14,732 bases of DNA from Saccoglossus kowalevskii (Eukaryota > Hemichordata > Enteropneusta > Harrimaniidae), in contig NW_003156251.1 in assembly GCF_000003605.2 (NCBI RefSeq), positions 18,618-33,349 of the forward strand, given 5' to 3'. The notes beneath the pieces are model-generated. The model saw only the letters and a list, made by a program, of their open reading frames with translations. It had not been told where the DNA came from and did no database searches. Shown piece by piece: positions 9,772-14,732 of the stretch. Numbering within the stretch: position 1 is the first letter of the stretch; each line of letters opens with the position of its first letter. The position numbers and the translations under genes are program-made.

Positions 9772-10269
9772 TGCTTCGAGAAATGCCCCCTTAGTGTACG
9801 TTCCACCACCATCGTAAGTAATCTTTGGCATTTCGTCGTTCAAAAGTGAACATTTATGAAGTATATCACTGGGGTTGCTGATGTGGTCAATCCGCAGTTT
9901 CACGCGATTCTTAGAGCTGAATGTGATCACGGCTACACGAGTTGCCCATTTCGCAACGGTGAAATCTGCTAATAACTTCTTAACGAATTTCAGCTCGTTA
10001 AAAAAGTTTTCCAATCCGACGCTAGACGAGCTATCCACAAGAAATACCAATTCAACCTGCTGGCCAACTGTATGCCTCAGCTTCTGTACTCGTTTTTTCA
10101 GTTGGTCTCCAAAAACTTCGATCTTTCCTCCCATACCCCGACGCCTTTCGTTTTGTCTAATTAGTTGTTCAATGGAGTTATCACTCGACAGAGAATATGA
10201 GAAAGACAGACGACTCCAGAAGACACAAAGTAAAACAACGACGATTACGTGAAATGTGACAGTCTTCAT
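9769..10269 (-). CDS. SVEP1: First coding exon of a SVEP1/polydom-like secreted VWA protein (partial gene)
   Basis: The 167 codons from the ATG at 10269 to the splice donor encode a secretory signal (residues 1 to about 25, with hydrophobic core VIVVVLLCVFW), a basic linker (about 36-62) and the front part of a VWA domain from about residue 71. Metal-ion-site (MIDAS) residues are visible: D79, S81 and S83 in VDSSSSVG, and T157 in GGGTYTKGAF. The blocks VELVFLVDSSSSVG, ATRVAVITFSSKN and ITYDGGGTYTKGAF, plus a lone Cys140, match the N-terminal VWA domain of SVEP1 as I know it. SVEP1 is a very large extracellular matrix protein with VWA, sushi, EGF and pentraxin domains that binds integrin alpha9beta1. 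The start fits a good context (CACC before ATG) and places the signal peptide exactly at the N terminus. The second half of the VWA domain must lie in exon 2, which I did not find here. A related paralogue of the same VWA family is the main alternative. Confidence 0.88.
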
Positions 10270-11299
10270 GGTGATAAGCGTCCGTCTAGTGCGTTCATGA
10301 CATTGAGATCGATTAGAAATCTGAGCAAACGTCGCCGCACAGGAACAGGTTAAATATTTCGAGAAGACTTTTGTTTTCTTGTGTTGTCAGGCACCCGTTA
10401 CTTTGCAAGCCAATGGATTCGTGGCAGTAGATCAGCCAAGCTAAATAAACTATCTCGTTTAGTTTGACACAATCGCACATAAATATACATCGACTTGAGC
10501 ATACTTTTGTCAAATCAGTGTAAACTATCACTTCCCATTGTCTATTTGCAGGTCATGCTTTTTGACGGCTCATTTAGGCTCTATTTCGCGGCCACTTCAT
10601 CGACCACTTTCCTGCTCAGCATTTTAAATTTAAATCTAATGTCGATACTTTTAGCGTACACCTAATACCTTAAGCAAATACTCAACTCCTAACAAAGTAT
10701 ATGTGCGTTCCCGGTAAAACAAAGACACCCGATACAAAACCGAATAAAATCCCTCTTTTCAGGAGCTATAGATATACTTTCCTTAATTTAAACCCAACCG
10801 GGGACAATATATATGACGCGTTTCAGACAGAAGAGTGATAATGTTTGGAAATTTGAGACTTGCGACTTGGAATAAACAAATAAATCTGGAATAGTTACAT
10901 CAAGTATCCAACGGTGATGGCGCTGCGTATAAACACAATTACATGCAATTAAACACAACCCCGATTACTAATGTAGAACCAGCTGTGTATCAGGTCACTT
11001 ACTTTACGAAAGTACTTTGACGAAGCATAATATACCAGTGTATCGAAATGATAATACGCATATGCATAAATGTCAAGAGAGGGCGCACATCCTGACGACC
11101 ATTCATAGCGAAAAACAAAAACTAATAATTGTGGGAAACCAACCTACGATGGCGCTATGTATACGACAGTAATATTGTATCACACTTAATATATGTACGC
11201 AAACCCAAGAGTGGTTAAGGGACAAGATCATCGATTCTCATCAACCTTGCGATAGAGATTCTCTTCTGGTGCACTTTGTACAACATTGATTGAAAACAC
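10270..11299. other. Presumed 5' flank (5' UTR and promoter side) of the SVEP1-like gene
   Basis: The 5' UTR and promoter should lie here on the minus strand, but no convincing TATA/Inr pair is visible and an upstream non-coding exon cannot be excluded. The frame open at the exon start continues upstream without another in-frame ATG. The stretch contains GATGGCGCT twice (about 10916 and 11150), each followed by RYGTATA, a CTCF-core-like AGAGGGCGC (11078-11086), and a near-MORE POU palindrome (11056-11067, one mismatch). Confidence 0.4.
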
Positions 11300-12640
11300 A
11301 CTAGGAAATACGCCATCTCCATTTTCTTTATTACTTGGACGACTGCGGTCCAGCCAGATACCGACGACCAAAAACAGCCCTCGGGGATATGATTCCACAG
11401 CTAAGACTCAGTAAGCTCTACGGCAGATCCCACCATGCATCTCCATGGTGTTTGAACTGTGATTGGAGACAATCACACTTGACATTCTGCACTGGCTTGG
11501 GACATATTAACAATTAATCGGCACAATCTTAATGTTTATGCCTTCCTTCTGTTTTTCACTGATGTCGACATTCAGGAAACTGTGACTGTAAAACATTTCA
11601 CACCAATGACAATGAAGGCCATGGTGTACTGGCTGAGTCAAGTTGGACTCTGTTGTGGTTTCTACGAGTTGACCACCCACTAGGCCTTACCACACAGGAG
11701 CGTGTCTGTGACATATTCACACCTATAGAATAACATGCTCAAATTGACATGTGGCTTTCAGAGCATCTGGTCAGCACCATGCTCAAGTTCCTCTGCAAGG
11801 GCACAATCCGGTTATATCAGAGCTATTGGGATGACGTATTACAATAATAATTGAATCAGAAAGCACCTTCTATGGTGGGTTATATATAACACGCTTTAAA
11901 ACCTGTAAATCAGCCTAGGTACGAGCATTGGTCAGGACATTGTTATAGGCAGTACAGTCACGACATTTGTTTACATTTTTGCCAACCATCATGGGAATGT
12001 TTGATAACAAATGTCCAACACTGATCAGCAATAACTCGTGACAACCACACTACCAAAGCAGTCTTTATTGCTTATTAGCCATGATAGACATTCTTTTTGA
12101 TAACCTTTGTAAGAGATGCAGACTTATCCTTTGTCAAAAACTAAGCCGACTAATCTTGTAGACTTATCTGCCCACCTTCCTACAGGTGTACCCTGTGTCT
12201 CATGCATGTGCTGAGACATTTCTGGTGCTGCATACAGGAGAAATCCAACACTCAAGTGTAGATGAATGTCTCTGCATAGCAGCATCACTCTATCTAGATT
12301 GGTCTTGGAGACCATTATGAATGCTTATGCAAAATCAGTCATCACCCAGTGAGGTCATACTCTAAAATGCTTGATTCAAGGGGAATCTCACTGACATTCA
12401 GTGGCCGAGTCACTATTGATCTTGGGCTTGCCCAAGGTTACTGGATATCACAGAACTCTCATTTCCTACTACCGTAAGAACCTCATCCCTCAAGTTAGTG
12501 CAGGACGTCAGAGGCTATACCCTATTGCTGTGGGCACAGGATTACAGACAGTGATTGCTTGCCATATTTCATGTCTAACATTTTCTTACATGACCAACTG
12601 TGGATTCTCAATAGCCCTGCCTATTTGATTGCTTTTTTGG
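11300..12640 (-). pseudogene. Decayed coding-like region, possibly an old C2H2 zinc-finger pseudogene
   Basis: This 1.3-kb stretch is visibly richer in GC than its surroundings (about 50% in parts, for example 11640-11700), but every frame is short and broken. Minus-strand pieces recall C2H2 zinc fingers: CGKA (11684-11695), HCHWCEMF with F-x5-L spacing (HCHWC at 11600-11614), and MSQHMHE followed by TQGTP (12199-12219 and below), resembling a finger end plus linker. The pieces fall in different frames, lack several metal-binding Cys/His positions and are interrupted by stops. An unrecognised decayed transposon or another ancient gene explains the composition equally well. Plus-strand frames at 11335-11517 (opening on TTG) and 12401-12628 (opening on GTG) have no recognisable product. 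Confidence 0.2.
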
Positions 12641-12708
12641 TTCTTAAGTCCAAAAATTCCAATATCTCACGGTGATAACACCCTATTTGCTTAGCTCAGA
12701 CAATAATC

Positions 12709-12977
12709 TAACAAGCAACCACTCGGTTAGCAATGCACATTTCAATTATAGAATTGAAGATATCATCACAAAATGAACACATCTGAGAGATCCACCTATA
12801 TGTATAATATCAAAACAATCAGACTTATGGTTTTAAAAAGAAGTCAAAAATATAGTTAGTATCAAAGCAATCAGGCTTGTAGTTTTCAAGAAGAAGCAAA
12901 AAAAGTTGACATGAACAACAACTGACAATCACTCATATGATAAGCTCCACTTGACAAAGTCGACAGCAGAGCTAAAA
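12709..12977. repeat. Dispersed repeat family B, copy 1 (eroded)
   Basis: Same orientation as 14239-14649. Shared blocks are AACAAGCA(A/C)CC, TTAGCAATGCACATTTCAATTA, AAATGAACA, TCTGAGAGA, TGTATAATATCAAA followed by CAATCAGACTTA, AAGAAG, GACAATCA(C/T)TCATA and GATAAGCTCC. Relative to copy 2 it lacks about 16 bp at the left end that carry AGCTCCGCT. It also has a shortened second internal monomer (about 12850-12900), again with TATCAAAGCAATCAG. It ends in the hairpin at 12943-12973. Confidence 0.85.
12943..12973. repeat. Terminal hairpin of family B copy 1 (imperfect)
   Basis: AGCTCCACT and AGCAGAGCT are separated by 13 bp. They pair except at two adjacent positions that are intact in copy 2. 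The overall length (31 bp) is identical in both copies. Confidence 0.7.
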
Positions 12978-14238
12978 AATTAGTGCTAGTAATTGGCTAA
13001 TAATCAAATGAACTAAAGCAGTTTTTTTATTTCATGCAAACTTATAAAAAGTTCTGTCCCCACAAGGCAAGCCTGAAAGTTATGAAGTAATTATCTACAC
13101 ATGAAAATGATCATGAAAACACATAACAAGGTTTTATCAAAAGTCATATTTATTCAACAATAATACTGCAAGTTTTTTCAGTAAAATATCTCTATCCAAC
13201 ATGCATAAAAAACAGAAACATTTCGTAGAAAGGTGGTACATTGCTATGGTTACAATTAAACGCATCTTAAAATGGTATCTTCACTCCTATTCTTTTAACA
13301 CTGGGGCAGTAAGAGTTGGTGCAGTATCTAGTGCAAGATAAGAGCAGTGGAGGTTTTAATTGGGATTGTGCCTTCTGGAGGTACATGTATGTTAATGAAT
13401 TTGAAAGCTCTGTGATATCCTACATTGTAACTACTGTACATGTATATATAGAGGACATAGGTTCTGGTACAGTGACACATCTTTTTTTTCTTCTCAATTT
13501 CATATTATTCTGGCAGAAACCATGGAAAAGTTGTTAGTGGGTCCTTTTATAAAAAATAGTACATCTACAACATAGATAACATAGTCAAAAACATTTTCGA
13601 TTATCATTTACTCAAATGCATATGCATCTATTTTGGGTTTTTGTGCATTGTTAATGTTGTTTGTGCATTTTTAAATACCGGTACTATTGTGTGATCTGTT
13701 AACTCGTGGCATAAGTTTTCCTATGTGATACTCAGATTTATGACTACGATTTTTTGTTAAAATCTGTACAATCAATTTTTCATCTTAGAGTTTAGAGTAC
13801 TGTAGTTAATTGTGGCAATTTTCAGCAAGTTCATATGTTGGAGACTTACAAACATGAGAGTTTTAATAAACAAATAAACTTGGATGTATGGGAACATTTA
13901 CGATTCAAAGAAAGGAAATCTAACACCACTTCAAACATTTGTTTTGATGTAATTATAGACCTCTAATCTTTGCACCAAGTAAACCAATTTTTTGAACAAT
14001 ACATTAATTATATTTAATTACATTGTATGTAATCAATTTTAATTTACAAAAAAAACAACGTGTGGAATAAACCATTTTGGAATGGGAGAGGCAACATGAT
14101 ACTAGGGTGACATTTTAATATATCAAAGTAAGTGTGAAGTAAAGTTTTAATAAAGATGATAATCATAAAAATTATATGAATAATTTGCAACAAGATAGAA
14201 TATGGTCTTAATAATCTAATAAAGTAAATACAAATCTT
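12978..14238. other. AT-rich non-coding DNA between the two family B copies
   Basis: No supportable gene. A 73-codon plus frame (13316-13537) opens on TTG and has no recognisable content. A perfect 12-bp POU-type palindrome lies at 13616-13627. AATAAA hexamers near 13867, 14148 and 14217 are not tied to any gene. Confidence 0.55.
13616..13627. promoter_or_regulatory. Candidate POU-factor MORE palindrome
   Basis: ATGCATATGCAT is an exact match to the MORE sequence bound by homodimers of Oct/POU proteins. Single-mismatch versions occur at 2483-2494 and 11056-11067. AT-rich palindromes of this type can arise by chance, and no functional evidence is available. Confidence 0.2.
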
Positions 14239-14649
14239 AAACAAGCACCCTCTCGACTGAGATAGCTCCGCTATTAGCAATGCACATTTCAATTAGAAAA
14301 CTGAAGATTAGAAAATGAACAAATCTGAGAGAGGTCTACCTGAGATACTTACATGTATAATATCAAAGCAATCAGACTTACGATTTTTAACAAGGAGTCG
14401 AAAATATCACTTTTTACCAAAATGACAAAAATATTCATCAAAATTAGAGAATTAAAGATTATCATCATGAAATGAACAACTGTAAGGGAGGTCTGCCCAA
14501 GATACATATACACCAAGTATCAAAGCAATAAGAATTGTAGTTTTAAAGAAGAAGTCACGAAAGTAAAAGGTTGGCACGGGCGACGACGGATGCTGACGGA
14601 CAATCATTCATACGATAAGCTCCGCTCGACAAAATTGACAGCGGAGCTA
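14239..14649. repeat. Dispersed repeat family B, copy 2 (fuller copy)
   Basis: This copy contains two internal diverged monomers. One runs from about TTTCAATTAGAAAACTGAAG (14286 on) to about 14415. The other runs from about 14440 to 14570. They share a GAAGATT/AAAGATT start, AAATGAACAA, GGTCT(A/G)CC, GATAC, TATCAAAGCAAT, a TTTTTAA/TTTTAAA tract and GTC(G/A)(A/C)GAAA. TAGCTCCGCT at 14263-14272 is inverted to AGCGGAGCTA at the right end (14640-14649), giving 10-bp terminal inverted repeats around 387 bp. A CGACGACGGA-type stretch precedes the terminal hairpin. It looks like a non-autonomous element; no coding capacity is seen and its class is not recognised. Confidence 0.87.
14618..14648. repeat. 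Terminal hairpin of family B copy 2 (perfect)
   Basis: AGCTCCGCT (14618-14626) and AGCGGAGCT (14640-14648) form a perfect 9-bp stem with a 13-nt loop (CGACAAAATTGAC), whose ends could pair further (GAC/GTC-like). The same 9-mer is also found near the left end of the element at 14264-14272. Confidence 0.85.
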
Positions 14650-14732
14650 AAAAGTGCTAGATAAATAAAGCCTGATTAAAATCATCAAATGTATATGGCA
14701 GTCTACTCTTCAAAACTTAAGTTTTTTTATTC

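Noticed and set aside
9875-10252. 125-codon plus-strand frame
   Set aside because: It is the antisense shadow of the SVEP1-like exon.
10465-10487. TATATTTA with a downstream TCAAACT initiator-like sequence on the minus strand
   Set aside because: The TATA-to-initiator spacing is about 22 bp, too short for a standard core promoter. Such AT motifs are common here.
10313-10531. 72-codon minus-strand frame upstream of the exon
   Set aside because: It opens on GTG and is in a different position from the signal-peptide start, with no recognisable content.
13867-14222. AATAAA hexamers as gene 3' ends
   Set aside because: They are frequent by chance in AT-rich DNA, and no coding exon is nearby on either strand.
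12709-14649. Family B copies read as the two LTRs of a retrotransposon
   Set aside because: They are too diverged and unequal in length, lack TG...CA ends, and the 1.26 kb between them has no polyprotein.
1-14732. CRISPR arrays, bacterial operons, insertion sequences, rRNA genes
   Set aside because: The sequence is eukaryotic in character. The tandem repeats lack unique spacers, and no transposase or rRNA-like sequence is seen.

Overview
This window looks like nuclear DNA from an animal, most likely a marine invertebrate. The evidence is low gene density, AT-rich intergenic-type sequence, several minisatellite and microsatellite arrays, decayed dispersed repeats, and a single recognisable exon with a clean spliceosomal donor site. 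That exon encodes a signal peptide followed by a von Willebrand factor A (VWA) domain that closely resembles the N terminus of SVEP1/polydom. A lophotrochozoan such as a bivalve mollusc is my guess from the repeat style; nothing in the window proves it.

Layout. The only gene part I can support is the first coding exon of the SVEP1-like gene on the minus strand (9769-10269). Its intron 1 runs leftward from 9768. I found no second VWA exon in 1-9768, so this whole left part is probably one long first intron. It contains a 33-bp minisatellite (1-485), an (AAAT)22 microsatellite (843-930), a diverged tandem dimer of about 127 bp (3712-3968), two copies of an unclassified dispersed repeat (4609-4955 and 7788-8123), and a 21-bp minisatellite with a 42-bp alternating higher-order pattern (6237-6378). 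Several short candidate regulatory motifs also lie there.

Right of the exon (10270-14732) lies the upstream, promoter side of the gene. It holds a GC-richer, broken, coding-like stretch (about 11300-12640) that may be an old C2H2 zinc-finger pseudogene on the minus strand; this is weak. Two copies of a second repeat family (12709-12977 and 14239-14649) follow. Both end in a hairpin at the same place, perfect in one copy and eroded in the other, and both carry an internal monomer duplication.

There are no operons, CRISPR arrays, rRNA or convincing tRNA genes, and no evidence of a new multi-gene system. The most interesting items are the SVEP1-like first exon and its long repeat-laden intron, the hairpin-ended repeat family, the unclassified repeat pair, and a few unusually good motif matches: a perfect DR1 nuclear-receptor element, a tandem E-box palindrome and a perfect MORE POU palindrome.
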